Shown here one piece after another: positions 24,496-36,773 of a DNA stretch of 64,000 nucleotides. The first letter of the stretch is position 1. Every line of letters starts with the position of its first letter. Position numbers and translations under genes: made by a program. The stretch comes from Paramecium octaurelia (Eukaryota; Ciliophora; Oligohymenophorea; Peniculida; Parameciidae): the NCBI GenBank assembly GCA_905182995.1, contig CAJJDP010000055.1, forward strand, positions 186,001-250,000. Direction: 5' to 3'. The notes beneath the pieces are model-generated. The model did no database searches. It was not told the DNA's origin and was given only the letters and a program-made list of their open reading frames with translations.

Positions 24496-26244
24496 TCAAC
24501 TTGATTCAACTCTAAAACTAAAGGTTTTTCTTTAAAAGTTTTTTCTTGCGTTGTTTGTCTACTAATCATAATAGTTATCCTAAATTTTGTCTTCCTTCAG
24601 AATTTGAAGGATGTCTAATGCATGATGAACACTTTATCGAGGGTACTTAAATTATTGAAGTATTTAACATTAAGGATTAATGTTCTTTCTTTACGCTAAA
24701 ACTCTATCAAACAATGTATCAAACTAGGCTTTGAATTGCATGAGCACATTACCTACACAAAATATTATATATTTATACTGTTATCTATAGAATTTTTTTT
24801 GAGACAACTTTGCTTTTTCATAATTTCTTGAAATTTGTTTAGTTCTTTTAATAATTTCTATTCACCAGAAAATTTAGATTTTTCTTATTTTTTCAGAAAG
24901 AAAAACGATTATCGAATTATTTAGTACATTGGTAAAAAGATTAAATAGATTAAAATAACTTACAAAAAAAATAGTCCAAATGAAACGACAAGAGTGAGAT
25001 ATATCATATATTGGAAATTGGTATTAAAAGTTTGTAAAAGAAGATTAATTTTAGATTCAATTTCTTATTCAATCTAAATATCATAAAAAAGTATAAGGAA
25101 ATAGTTGATATTCTCTAATTTCACAATTTTAATTACAACATCTTTATTATAAACGCTATTAAACCTACATAGTATATCTAAGTCTTCGTATTTACAAGTA
25201 GAATTCAAGTTTTTATTATAGTAATAATTTAACATAGAATTCCAATCTTCATTTGTAAATCCTGTTATTGTTTCATCGTCAATCCTGGTCAAAATTGACG
25301 AATTTGTAACAGCAATATTTTTATAATTAGTCAATATTAAAGTTCCATTTATATTTACAATCATAATATTGATGTTTAACTATGGGATATAGCTATTTTT
25401 GAAAATTAAATCAGAACAAAATAGTCCTTCTACTTCCTTATTCAGATTCAACATTGATTGAGTCATAGTCATTGAATATATCGGTTGAGTATCAAAATAC
25501 TTATAAATATCAGTTAATTAAGTATTATTATTTTTATCTTTTTCTAAGTTTTTGAAGTGTGACTAATACCATGCTCTCTATTTAGGATTGAAATTTGGAT
25601 AGAGGATGGCTTAAGGATATAAAAATCCATATTGCACTGAATTTATTGAAGAGACAAAATAAATTTAATTTGGTAAAAGCTCATCATTTAATCTCATTAA
25701 ACTCAAAATTGTTGAGCTTACTAAATTAGTTATACCTTAAAGGGGTTAGTTTATATCTCCATTTATATCAGGAGTCTATTAATTTTATTCTAATCCAAAT
25801 CTTACAAAGCAAAGAATGGAATATTTATTTTCTAAGGGTATATTAGTTTGATTATAATCACAAGTTCGAGAAAGTTACTAAGTTGTGACTATATCATTAT
25901 TTAATTGAAGCCAATACAATTAGTTAAGGTTTGTCAAAGTTATCTATGCTAAAAATATATTGTAGGATTATACTTCTTACGAAAACCGAGTTTAGTTGAT
26001 GATTCATTGCCGATGAAGCGCTACTTAAATGCTTAGACATTTCAAAAATGGAATTTCTTTTCAATGCATCATTAAGAATTTGCTATACATATTGCATATT
26101 TATAGTCTATGCTATTAAGAGGCAAGGTATAATTATAGCTAAAATAATGCCATTTATAATTAAAATTTGTGTTCTCATTTTAAATCTTCCTAATTTGCTG
26201 CTTAAATAAGCACTTAAGAAACATTTTTCATATGGTTTTTTCAT
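24496..26244 (-). CDS. Cache-type sensor membrane protein (double-Cache-like ectodomain)
   Basis: MKKPYEKCF leads to a first span (ILIINGIILAIIIPCLLI), an ectodomain of roughly 330 residues, a second span (YMIYLTLVVSFGLFFL) and a cytosolic tail. The ectodomain has FNPKQRAWYQSHFKN, the R-x-WY signature of dCache domains, followed by IYKYFDTQPIYSMTM and a second globular half. Cache ectodomains bind small extracellular ligands. The tail has no kinase or cyclase domain, so output must be through partners. Two introns (25 and 26 nt) are required for one frame. The Cache call rests on the AWY motif and topology; the ligand is unknown. Confidence 0.75.
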
Positions 26245-27645
26245 ATTTAATGTAAACTTTATAATTATAATATTTGAAGCTTAAAACCTTAGCTATTTAA
26301 TTTCTAATTGAAATTAGATGCTCTTGAAATTGAAACAGAATGTTTAAATAAAATTGATCTCATACTCATATTTTATTTTTTTATATCAAATATCATTATT
26401 TGTCCTTACCTTACGATTCAATTTATATATCATTTCGGATGGACTTTTATCTATTGAAAATTATATCAAAAACTTCAATTATTTCAAAATTTCTAATGAT
26501 TAATGAAAAATTGAATAAAAATATTTCAGAAAATAATTTATTGTCATTTTAATTTAAGAATCGAGTAGAACTTTCTGATGTGTAAAATAAAATTAAAGTT
26601 TTTATTCTAGATGCAAGATAACAACTATTCTGCAATAATCAAATTAAAATCTATATACACATATTACCTTTAAGATATATTTTACAATAACTATTTTAAG
26701 ATTAACAAACCTTTAAATAATATGAAAGTATTACTTTGAAACTTATTAAACAAATACTATAATTAATTTTAGATAGTACGTTTAAAAAAGGGTTAGTATA
26801 TACTTCTGAATAGATAGCAAATGACATTTAATAATATATGCTTCTACACAATAAATATTTTCTGTAAGATGATTATTAGAGTTCGTATTTTGATGTTGAG
26901 ATTAAAAACAAAATAAATGTTAGGATATTTTCTCGGGGCTTTTTCTAATTAACTATTTTGAGATTTATGGTCTAATTTATTACTTCGTTTCAATTAGTTA
27001 TGAAATTTGAAGCCATCTTAGTTAATTTTATGGTTCGAAAAACTATGATAAGTCTGCTGGTGTCACAATTCATTTATTATTTTTAGATTATTTCTGTGTT
27101 TTGATACAGATAATAAGTTTAAACATTCATATACTTATTTTCATTATTGAATTATATTTAGAAATTAATAAAGGCAAGGTTCTCAATGATCCTAAATTGA
27201 AATTGATCTGCAATTCAATTATAATAATAGAATCAAAGATAATATAATACTAAATCATAATAGAGATAATAAAACTTAATTGGCTTATAAAATTAACTTT
27301 TGTTGGGATTAAGTAAAGATTATTAAATACAAAAATTTCTCACTATATTAAAGAATAATCTGTATATGTCCATTAGGTAGATATTTAGACTACTGAATTG
27401 AATTTTAATATTGAATTTGTAAGAATCAAAACCATGATATTATTTTATTATTATTAAGAATTAATTTTTATTATATATATATTTTGAATATAAATAGGAA
27501 TTAGTCGTCACTGCATTTATTTTCCTTTTAAAATCTCTAATATTTGTTCTATTTATAGGGTTAGTTCTCCCCTATTATTTATTTTTCTTATTCTCATGGA
27601 ATTCATGAATAAAATCGATATTATTTTTATATTGTAATACAATAT
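26245..27645. other. Long AT-rich region with decayed-looking coding traces
   Basis: No intact gene over 1.4 kb, unusually long for this compact genome. On the plus strand an open frame from ATG 26438 (MDFYLLKIIS) to about 27110 has blocks such as QIANDIQQYMLLHNKYFLQDD, and a second from about 27160. They recall the C-terminal half of the gene that follows, but they cannot be joined with convincing introns. They may be remnants of a duplicated copy of that gene. Confidence 0.3.
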
Positions 27646-29136
27646 ATGCTGAACAAGTTTACTCTTTAATTTAAGGATTAACTACTTGAAGAAAAATATT
27701 AGGATTACTAATTAATATCAAATCGATTACCGCTCTTTAAGCATTTAACTCTCGGTCTTACTTTAGCTGGGATAGTGCGTTTATGCTAGATATTAATTTA
27801 TGGTGGTTCAGTTATATGGTTTATACCTGTTCTTTTTGTAATTGGTGTCATATCTTTAGGGGCATTTTTTATAATAAAAAAGAAATATATGCGCATTGCA
27901 TTAGTACTCATTAATCATTTGATTATAATAACTTCATTGGAAGTTGACAACGAATGTTCCCCACATTATTACTATTTAAGAGGAGCAAGTATGATGTGTA
28001 TTCATCTTGTTATTTTATTACAAAGTGAATTCGTAGACGCCTTTTTTTCACTCATCATAATCACTTCAATTAGATTGCTTACGATTTTCCTTTAAGATTC
28101 AATATTTCCTTATCCATCAATAATAGTAGCAATCCTATTGATATTTTACCTATTATATATTATCTACAAAAATAATCTTGCTTTTAGATCACAATTTCAA
28201 TTATCATGTTTGGACAATTAATGGGATTAAGTAATTACAACTCTAATTGATGACCCCTATCTGTTAATTTGTTTCAACGAAAACAATTTAAGCTTTAAGT
28301 ATAAGAAATCTAATAAGTTTTAATTAAATTGTCAAAATGAGCTTGATTTAAAAATATTTTTAAGAAACACTAAATTAAATGAGGGGAAAATTAGTTTAGA
28401 ATAATTCTTGTTTAGGAGTATTCATGATTGTATATTTGGAGATACAAATCAATAGCTAAAAAAACAAATATAAATAGTTCATGAAAAAAAAGAATTCACT
28501 CTTTAATACTCTATTTTTCTGGGATTTTAACCTTTAATCTTGATCTAAATCTTAAAATTTTCAAAGATCCAAATAGCTGAGGATAAATAATTCACAAAAT
28601 TAGAAAGTTCTTATTAGTTCAAATATAAAAAATTATTAAATATTGTTTATCAAAGACTAAATAAAATGATTAAAAAAAAATGTTCTTTCGTAATCATACA
28701 TTCTATGTATAAGCAAATATTGTATTTTTATTTAAAGGAACTAAGTGAATAAAATTCTCAGTAAATTATTTACACTTTTAAACTTCAAAGCGTATTAAAG
28801 AAAATCAAGATGATTTACAACAATAGATCCATTTAGATATAAAATTCAATATCATCAAGTATAATGGGGAATAAATCTGTCTTATGTTTGGTTCTCATAG
28901 ATGTAATTGAATAATTAACTACAAATTATATAAAAATCACTTGTTCTTAATTAAATGAAAATGATTACTAAATAAAAATAGAAGGTGTAGTAAATGAGAA
29001 AGCTTAGAATTTCATATTCAAAAGACTAAAAATGTAAGAATGGTTTTTCAAAAAATTCACAATTGATTAGTCATGTAATATATATTTAATAAAGTTTTTT
29101 AGGTATCAAATTAATTTTTTGGATTGGCCTACCTGA
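27646..29136 (+). CDS. Multi-span protein with PAS-like cytosolic region, related to the histidine kinases but lacking an H-box
   Basis: One open frame of 496 codons from MLNKFTLQFKD. Five or six likely spans fall in the first 190 residues (SVIWFIPVLFVIGVISLGAF; IVAILLIFYLLYIIY). A segment LIDDPYLLICFNENNLSFKY follows, which aligns with the PAS-like start LPFGILFVDQQLTILEY of the kinase at 35-39 kb. A helical region and an end (CLVLIDVIEQLTTNYIKITC) that looks like a worn HATPase N-box follow. No H-box, no G1/G2 glycines and no receiver are visible. I infer a degenerate or ligand-sensing-only relative of the hybrid kinases. Confidence 0.6.
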
Positions 29137-29350
29137 CATTGAAGGTTAAGAAATAACAAAATGAATAATCTCAACTACATATTTCGTATTAATCTAACTT
29201 GAATTTAGATTAAGATATTAATTATTATTAGTATTAATAATGAATCAATAATTCTTTGGTAATTCAAGGTTGGCAATTCAAAGAGCCTAATAACTTCACT
29301 AATTCTTCACTTAATCAGTGATTTATGATCAATTCAAATACACAGCAAAA

Positions 29351-30051
29351 ATGCCACAATATCCAAAAATTGTATTTTTGCAATCAAATCAATTTTTCAG
29401 AAATCTTGTTGAAAAGTATTTCGATTATATATAGTAGATAATTCCTTTAATATTCAATAATAGATGCTTAAAATTCAAATGGAGAAGTAAAGTTTTTAAT
29501 TTATCAAAGGACGGTTTAGCTAGGTTGGGAGAACAAGTATAATTGCAATCTACATAAACTAATGGTGCTTTATTATTTGGATTCCCAAATACAGCTGTTG
29601 AAGCTGAAAGGTACTTGAAAACAGAATAAAAATAATTTTAGACTTGATCGATTATTGGATGGAGTTAATTTAGCTGTTAGATTCAAGTTATCAGAATCAT
29701 TAGCTCAGAAGATAGCAGGTTCATTTCTTTCATGTTAGTCATGTGGAAAGGTTTTCAACACAAGCTTACCCTTCATTACACCTACTCATCCAGGATACTA
29801 AAATAATGTATAATTTTGGCGAATTTTTAGTGTTAAACACCAAGTAAATGTGCTTTAGAATCTAGTTCAGCTCCAACTGATTAAGTCAATGCTGAAGTTG
29901 TTGATTATTATCAATAGAAAGTATAAATTACATGGATGAATTATAGGGAGCTTATCTAGAATATGAAATCAACGAAGACCATTTATTATATGACTCATAA
30001 GAATTCTTCGAAAAATTAGATAATGCAGTAGCAACACATATTAAAGTCTGA
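29351..30051 (+). CDS. Adenylate-kinase-like protein lacking the P-loop
   Basis: MPQYPKIVFLQSNQ starts directly in a region where adenylate kinases have the GxPGSGKGT loop, but no such loop is present. Downstream, LLFGFPNTAVEAERL matches the family GFPR...QA..LD motif and LDGVNLAVRFKLSESLAQKI the next helix. A lid with CQSCG and a later CQTPSKC forms a four-Cys zinc lid as in several bacterial-type enzymes. The family Arg of GFPR is Asn here. Introns are 31, 23 and 25 nt. About 205 aa. Without the P-loop it probably does not transfer phosphate; it may bind nucleotide or be structural. Confidence 0.7.
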
Positions 30052-30083
30052 TATTTTTAAGAAATAATAATAATAAAATATGA

Positions 30084-31064
30084 TCACATGTATCCTTTTT
30101 CTAAATGTTCTATGCTTATATTGATAGTTTGATTTTACTCTGTCGGAGTTGATTTATTGATATCTAATTTATTTTATATAGCAAACCCTTGTAAAGTTAA
30201 ATCGCCTTATTTCGTTTTTAATTCTGTTTTTTTAGGATTGGAATCTTTTCGTTTGAGAATCTTGGAATCTCCCTTTATAACTTTTTCATATTGTTCCACT
30301 TGAATTTTAAATTGCTTTTATTTCATCTCCTCATTCATCATCTTTCTTCTTTGTTCAATGATAAATGGAGAATCATTCAAATTCTATCCTAAATAAATGA
30401 CATTTTATCTTCTCAGCTCAGTCTAATCTTCCTCCAATTAATGAGTATAATACTTTTGCATCTTTTTACTATCAGTTTATTCAATTGAATCATAAATTTA
30501 TTTGAGTTCTGCATAAGAAGTTGGATTGTCACTAATTTTGATCTAAGGAGGTTTAACTTTAGTTATTTCTGGTTTTTCAGAATAATCATCATCTGAAATG
30601 ATTGACCAAAACACAATGGATATTCCACCTAGAGTCAAATATCCATATATCTAATTGGAATTATTCTTGGATTGAGTGTATTAATAGGTTCTCTCTTGAT
30701 ATGTATTTTTCTGCTTATTATTTTCATGCCATTATTTTTATTGTTCTCCATAGTATTACCATCCAGGATTGTTGTAGTATTGTTTTTCTTGTTTGGAATC
30801 TTCATTTGATGAATTGCTATAACTTTATTAGGCATCTATTGATTAATCATATAATTTCCTTTTAACTGGGTCTTTTAAAATGTTGTAAGCATTTGTAATC
30901 TCCTTAAACTCTTATTCTGTCTAAGCTAGATTGACATCTGGATGATATAGTTTAGCCAACTTAATGTAGGCGGACTTAATAGAATCAATTGAATCATTAG
31001 ATTATACTCCTAATTTTTAATAGAGAGTTGTGCAAAAGGAGAAAGTTTTATATTTTTTTAGCAT
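30084..31064 (-). CDS. DnaJ (J-domain) protein with membrane span, probably mitochondrial
   Basis: MLKKYKTFSFCTTLYQKLGV has a basic, hydroxylated N-terminus suited to mitochondrial import. The J-domain has [18 protein letters not shown] with intact HPD, then ITNAYNILKDP. An Asn/Tyr-rich linker and one span (YLTLGGISIVFWSII) precede a charged coiled C-terminus. Single exon in my reading. It shares layout with the J-protein at 17426-18238 and is probably an ancient paralogue. Role: Hsp70 co-chaperone. Confidence 0.85.
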
Positions 31065-31417
31065 TTTAAATAGTTTTATATATTAATTGTATTACAATTC
31101 TTTATTATTATTGGTTCCCCTGAGAATACAGATATTCCGATATTTCTGTTCTGAATCTTCAACATTATTGCAAACAAATTATAAAATTATTAAATCAAAG
31201 ACAGAACATAATAACTTAGTCACAATATATGAATTTTGGTTTTACATAATTTATTATTCAGGTATATTTACAATAGGCGATTCTCTAGCTTGATAATAGT
31301 TTAGTTTAATTATTGCTAAGAGGGAGCTTAATTAGTATTCAAAGAAGAATGTAAATATTAATTAGTTTTAGCATAAGGAAATCTTTATTATTTTTTTATT
31401 CACATTTAAAGAGATTA
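31065..31417. other. Intergenic region between divergent genes
   Basis: AT-rich region between the start of the J-protein gene (-) and the WD40 gene (+). A plus ORF at 31087-31293 is ordinary for chance here. No other feature seen. Confidence 0.55.
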
Positions 31418-32533
31418 ATGAATTAAAGACCAAAATTCTAATTAGAAAACTCTTTCCTCACCCATCCTCTTCCCCTTTCTTGTTGTATCCTAAATAAATT
31501 TGAAACTCAGTAATGCATTTCATGATTAACATTTAGAATTATTACTGCAGGTTACGATTAAACATGCAGGATATTCAATATTGAAAGCGGAGCAAAATTA
31601 AACGAAATGTAAGGACATAGTAATGTAATCCAATGTATAGAAATCGATTAGAGCAAAGAGTATTATATTTTTATCATCTTAGTGATCTAATGGCAACAGG
31701 CTCGTTTGATCACACAATCAAATTATGGAGACCCAAATCAGGAATATGTGTTGAAACACTCAAAGGACATGATGCTGAAGTCATGTGTTTATCATTTGGC
31801 CATAATAATAAATTGGCTTCTGGTTCAATGGATTCAACTTGCAATGTCTATGATATAGAAAAATTCAAAATTTTGCATACAATCAAAGATCACAAGATTT
31901 CTATAGTTGGTGTCAAGTTTCATGATTCTAATGTGTACACTGCTTCCTTTGATGGATAAATTTCAGTATGATACCTTCAATAATAATAATAGGTAAATGA
32001 TACCAAAACATTTAAGCAAATTATTAAACTACAGGATGAGACTAAGGAGATATTCTAAATGACTATTGACCCTTAAGGAAAGTATCTTGGAACTATTAGT
32101 GGGAATAAACAATGCAAAATCTGGGATCTTAAACATCTCAATAAACCTTTATACACATTGACAGGACACACATAAGATTTGACAACATTTACCTTTGATT
32201 AATAGGGAACTAGAGTTTTGACAGGATCATAAGATTCAACTGTACTTTTATATGAAGCTTCTACTGGTAAGATGAGTTAAAGGTTTTACGGTCACACAGA
32301 TGAAATAGTTAAAATTGTTTATACTTAGAAACATGAGGTTCTTACAGCTAGCACTGACAAGACCGCTAGATTATAGTATTACTTTCAAATTATACAATAG
32401 CACAATAGATGGTGTTTGCCAATAGATTTTTGAGGGATAAGAGGACGGACTTATGACTCTTTTAGTAGATTCAAAAGGAAAGATAGTAATCACTGTAGGA
32501 AAAGATTCAACATGTCAAGTGTGGAGATTATGA
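31418..32533 (+). CDS. WD40 repeat protein, single propeller
   Basis: MNQRPKFQLENSFLTH is followed by blades: GYDQTCRIFN, GSFDHTIKLWR, GSMDSTCNVYD, GNKQCKIWD, and a last KDSTCQVWRL immediately before TGA. Introns of 27, 23, 27 and 25 nt are needed. The first 27-nt intron decides the start, because the conserved first blade has an upstream TGA in its own frame. Seven blades in about 340 residues fit a compact propeller of the LST8 type (single propeller with almost no extra sequence). I regard LST8, the TOR-complex subunit, as the best guess but did not verify it. Confidence 0.8.
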
Positions 32534-32621
32534 TATATTTTATATATAAATGCTAATTTACACAAGTTCAATATATCTGTAATTTTCAATAAAAAATACA
32601 ATTTTTCTGGTGGAAGTGGGA

Positions 32622-35100
32622 ATGAAGCAATAAACTTAGTTATAGTATATCATAATCAATTCATTTTCATTGTTAATAGCTATTTTATTATTTGGAATGG
32701 AATTATTTAAAAAATAGCCTATTTATGTTAAACGTGTGGGTGCCTTAATATTATGCTTACTAAACATAGAAATAGTGCTTGAAGAGATTTCATCAATAAA
32801 TACAATTTAGTTGGTAATATTCATTGTAATATTAATTACGTAATTTGAAGAGGAAGAAACATGGCATAAAATCGTCAAACACTCTATTATATTTTACATA
32901 TTTTTGAGGACTCTTTTACAATATAAAGACTTGTTTAATATAACTTAGTTACTGACATATGTATTATGGCAGCCTATCAACCATTGGATGTTGCACTAAA
33001 AGAATTTATTGAGAATAAATCAATTAAAAAAATAATCGCTTGATTTAAGTAAATGTCAGTCTGAATTAACTCCGTAATTGTGTAAAGAATCTTCAGAGTA
33101 GGAAGAATAATGCAGCAGCAATTTTTAGGGAAGTTCTAAGTTATCTCAAAATTTAAAGAAGTTGAAATAGCTTTAAATGAATAATCCATTTTCCCAGATT
33201 GCAGATTTCGATTAAAAAACCTTTTCTTAATTTTAAAAATAAACTTCAACTTTAGATGTTCCATAAATCTGGAATTTGTTGCCTTTTGGTATTGCACTGA
33301 TTAACAGTAAGTTTGAAATATTGACTTACAATTAAAAATTATTATATTTTTTAAAAGCGTCAGATAATGATGGAAGAAATATCATATTAAATTTGGATTT
33401 GTTATTAGAAAGGTATATCAATTAACATAATAAGTCCTGAATCTTGGGAGAGCAAATCCGTACATTAATATGGCTCACACTATAGCAATCGTTAAAGCAG
33501 GAGATTTCAAACAAAAAGATAATTGTCCCTAATTTCCAAAAGCAATCATGAATAGAACTCAATAAATCCAGATGGTGGAACTCATTCTCAAATCAATGCG
33601 AACTTTGCCTTCATTCCAAATACTTCCAATTAGATAAGAGATGAGATTCTGACTACCAAATCAAGATATCGTAATCTAGATTAGTTGTTTAAGAAATTTG
33701 CCTTGAAATAATATTCTTTAACCAATAATAATAATGGAGATTGCTCATTACAATCTATAGGTCAAAATATTCAAATAATTAAAAAAGTATAGGACATAGA
33801 TTCTAAGAAATACTATTTTAGAATCAAAGTATATGAAATAGACAATATAGGAAATAAACTGAATTATTTATTTGTGATCGAAAATATTACAAATAAGGAG
33901 GAATTGCGCTAATTAAGTGTAAGATACAAATTTTAATAAGTTTTGCTAAATTCTTTATGTCATGAATTAAGAACTCCAATGAATAGCACCTTATCTCAAT
34001 TGAATGCATTAACATCCTTAATTTCACCTTAAATTAGAGATAAGAATCTCACTCCTGCCATAATCTCTGCCAAAAAGTTAATGTTTCAATTGAATGATAT
34101 ATTGGACTTTGCACAAATAGATTGTAAGAATTTTCATTTAGTGAATTCACAATTTGAACTTAAGGAAATATTTGAAATATTAAGAGAACTTTTTGAATAA
34201 GAGTGCAAAGAGAAAAATCTTTAATTTATTCTAAATTTCAACCATATGAAAGATGATTATAATATCTATAGTGATAAGGAACGTATAGTAAGAATATTGG
34301 TAAATTTGGTGGACAATTCTATTAAATTTACAAATGAAGGTGGATCTATTACAGTTACAGTCTAACAAGAAAATAATTATATTCTCTTTTGTGTTTTGGA
34401 TGATGGAGTTGGTATTTCTGATAAAGTCTTAACAAATATTAGAAGCAATAAAGATTTTTAAATGGAGGATTAATATCATCAAAATGAAACTAAACTTGGT
34501 TTGGGTTTGAAAGTGTCTTAATAAATTGCAAAATTTCTATGTGTTGATAAAGAACTCAAAATTGAAAGTAAAGAAAAATAATTTACTAAAATTTCATTCA
34601 GAGTAGACTCTAATTTTAAATATCTAAGTCATTTAAAACTCCCCTCTTTTTAAGGTTGTAATTTCCATATTAATTGTAATTGCATATAAATTCTAAATGT
34701 TGATGATGTTAGATTTAATCACAGTGCAATTGAAGCTCTCTTGAGTCAACACAAAATCAAGATGGAAAGTGCCTATAATGGAGAGTAGGCTGTTCAGATG
34801 ATCAAGAAAAGATTAGACTAAACATGCTGTAAAACGTATAAATTAATATTCATGGATATTGAAATGCCAATCATAAATGGATATTAGGCTTCAAAAGAAG
34901 TAATTTTCATTATAACAATTTAGATAACAGGCATTTTAGATAAATTTAACTTAACAGACTAAAGTGTTATAGTAATGTGTTCAGCTTATAATGGATATGA
35001 AAATAGTAATTAAGCAAAGGCTTGCGGAATAAAAGAAGTACTTCCAAAGCCTATTGAACAAAAATAACTCAAACAATTACTTGAAAAATATTTATTATGA
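32622..35100 (+). CDS. Hybrid histidine kinase with receiver domain (second of three)
   Basis: N-terminal spans (INSFSLLIAILLFGMELF; LVIFIVILITQF; SIIFYIFLRTLL), a PAS-like region split by a 22-nt intron, a second PAS-like part, H-box SLCHELRTPMN, and HATPase boxes (NLVDNSIKFTNEGG; DDGVGIS; LGLGLKVS). The receiver has ILNVDDVRFNHSAIE, LIFMDIEMP with the phospho-Asp, SAYNGYENSNQAKA and PKPIEQKQLKQL with the Lys. A 24-25-nt intron after NGYQASKE sits at the same place as in the next gene, showing recent common ancestry. All catalytic residues I can check are present. Plasma- or internal-membrane sensor; the signal is unknown. Confidence 0.9.
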
Positions 35101-35119
35101 TTATATATTATAATAATAA

Positions 35120-36772
35120 ATGGAAATCCTCATTAAATTATTGATATGCTAATTAATAATTCAGGACATCATTCAAATCAGTTTTATCTGGATGAATACC
35201 TAATGGTATTATATTATACTAAATGCCTTATCCCTATCAATATGCATACTACTTGTAATAATAGATTATTACAAAATATAGCAGATCTATTTTAAGGTAG
35301 GTTTGTTAATATAATGTGTAATAAATTACGAATCCTTGTTCTAACAATCTATTAATATTGCTAATGCTGCTTAACTACTTTATATAATGCTTATTTTGTT
35401 TAAGATTTATGATAATGCCATCCTAACAAAAATGATTGTACACTTAGTATTAGTATACATGGTAATTAGAGCAATAATTGCTTATTCAGATTATAGAATC
35501 CAATATTTGTTATTGATAATATTCCAATAACCTTTAAATCATTATATATTTTATTCACTAAGAAAAAAATCATTTTCACAGTAAACTCAAGCTTAATTAA
35601 TAATTTAACAGAATTCATAAGAATAAGTGATATGTTTATCTAACGAAAGCAAATAAGATAATTTAAAATGTGATTTGAATGAGAGTGTAATTGTTAATTA
35701 AATAGACTATAATTTTGAATCTCCTAGAATATAATAAGAACATAAATCAATAGGCACTAACAAAAATACTATTGAACAAAGAATTATCATAAAAAAACCT
35801 ATAAATGTGTGGAAAACAACAACAAACTCTTCCGATTCCCCTTAACAAGAACCTATAAAGATAGAAAACAATATGGACTCTAAATATTCCGATTTAGTTG
35901 CAATAATGAGTAATCTTCCCTTTGGAATCCTTTTTGTTGATTAACAGCTAACGATTTTAGAATATAATTAAAAAGTGACTTCATTGTTAGGAATTACAAA
36001 TCCTAATAAAATAATTCCATTTCTAGATGAAGCCATTAAAAAGTAAATAATATAAATGATTATAACAGAAGTGGAGAAATTTAAGAAGTACGTTCTGCAA
36101 AAAAAATTAAAAAGTCTTTGAGTAAATCCCCAAAAAAATCATATTTTCACCAACAACCTTCCATTAATCTATAAAAAAGATAAAATGATGAGTAGATATC
36201 GGATTTAGCTTCTCAATATTATAATTTTGGGTCCCAATCTAGAATGGACAATGAAAGCTAGTAGGAAGGAAATTTAAAGTCAATATTTTAAAAGTTTTAG
36301 AAGATCAACTAAAGTTAATAAACAGCTGCTTCCAGGGAAACTTTTTAGTTTATTTTAAGATTAGATTCTATGGAAAATTCTTATTGTAAATCTAAATATA
36401 AGAGTTTAAAACTAAAGATTTTTTAAATTGATGGGAATGGATTATGGGAACAAAATGTCTATTTATTTTTATTAGAAAACATTACAAAGAGAGAGGAACT
36501 TAAATTGCTTAATCATAAATATAAATTTCAATAAGCCCTTTTAAATTCATTATGTCATGAATTAAGAACTCCAATTAATGGTGTCATTTCTTAATTATTT
36601 GCATTAAAAGACGAATTGATTACTGATTTAATTCAATCACATTTAAATCCTGCAATTGTATCAACTAAGAGATTATAATACTAATTAAATGATATTTTGG
36701 ACTATGCTTAGATTTAGTGCAATGCCTTAACTCTAAATAAATCTTACTTTAAATTGGAGGAAATATATTAAT
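35120..36772 (+). CDS. Hybrid histidine kinase, 5' part (third of three), truncated at assembly gap
   Basis: MEILIKLLICQL and several spans (WYYIILNALSLSICILLVI; ANAAQLLYIMLILFK; MIVHLVLVYMVIRAIIAY) are followed by a Ser/Asn-rich linker, a PAS-like part (LPFGILFVDQQLTILEYNQ), and the H-box SLCHELRTPINGV. The frame reaches the N at 36773 and the same sequence starts again after it. A 23-nt intron (GTTCTGC...AAAAG near 36091-36113) keeps the frame; without it a TGA appears. The true gene is most likely this 5' part (to 35438) joined to the copy after the N. Confidence 0.8.
35439..36772 (+). repeat. First copy of a 1,334-bp direct repeat flanking the N
   Basis: Compared by eye with 36774-38107, no difference was found. 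The copy ends exactly at the N, the behaviour expected for two contig ends that overlap but were not merged. Confidence 0.9.
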
Positions 36773-36773
36773 N
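36773..36773. other. Single N, scaffold join
   Basis: The only ambiguous base in the window. It separates the two copies of the 1,334-bp segment with no other spacer. Confidence 0.98.

Noticed and set aside
30602-30865. Plus-strand ORF of 87 codons
   Set aside because: Antisense of the J-protein linker and membrane span.
36091-36113. Frameshift at the A8 run in the third histidine kinase
   Set aside because: Removing a 23-nt GT...AG intron restores the frame without assuming an error.
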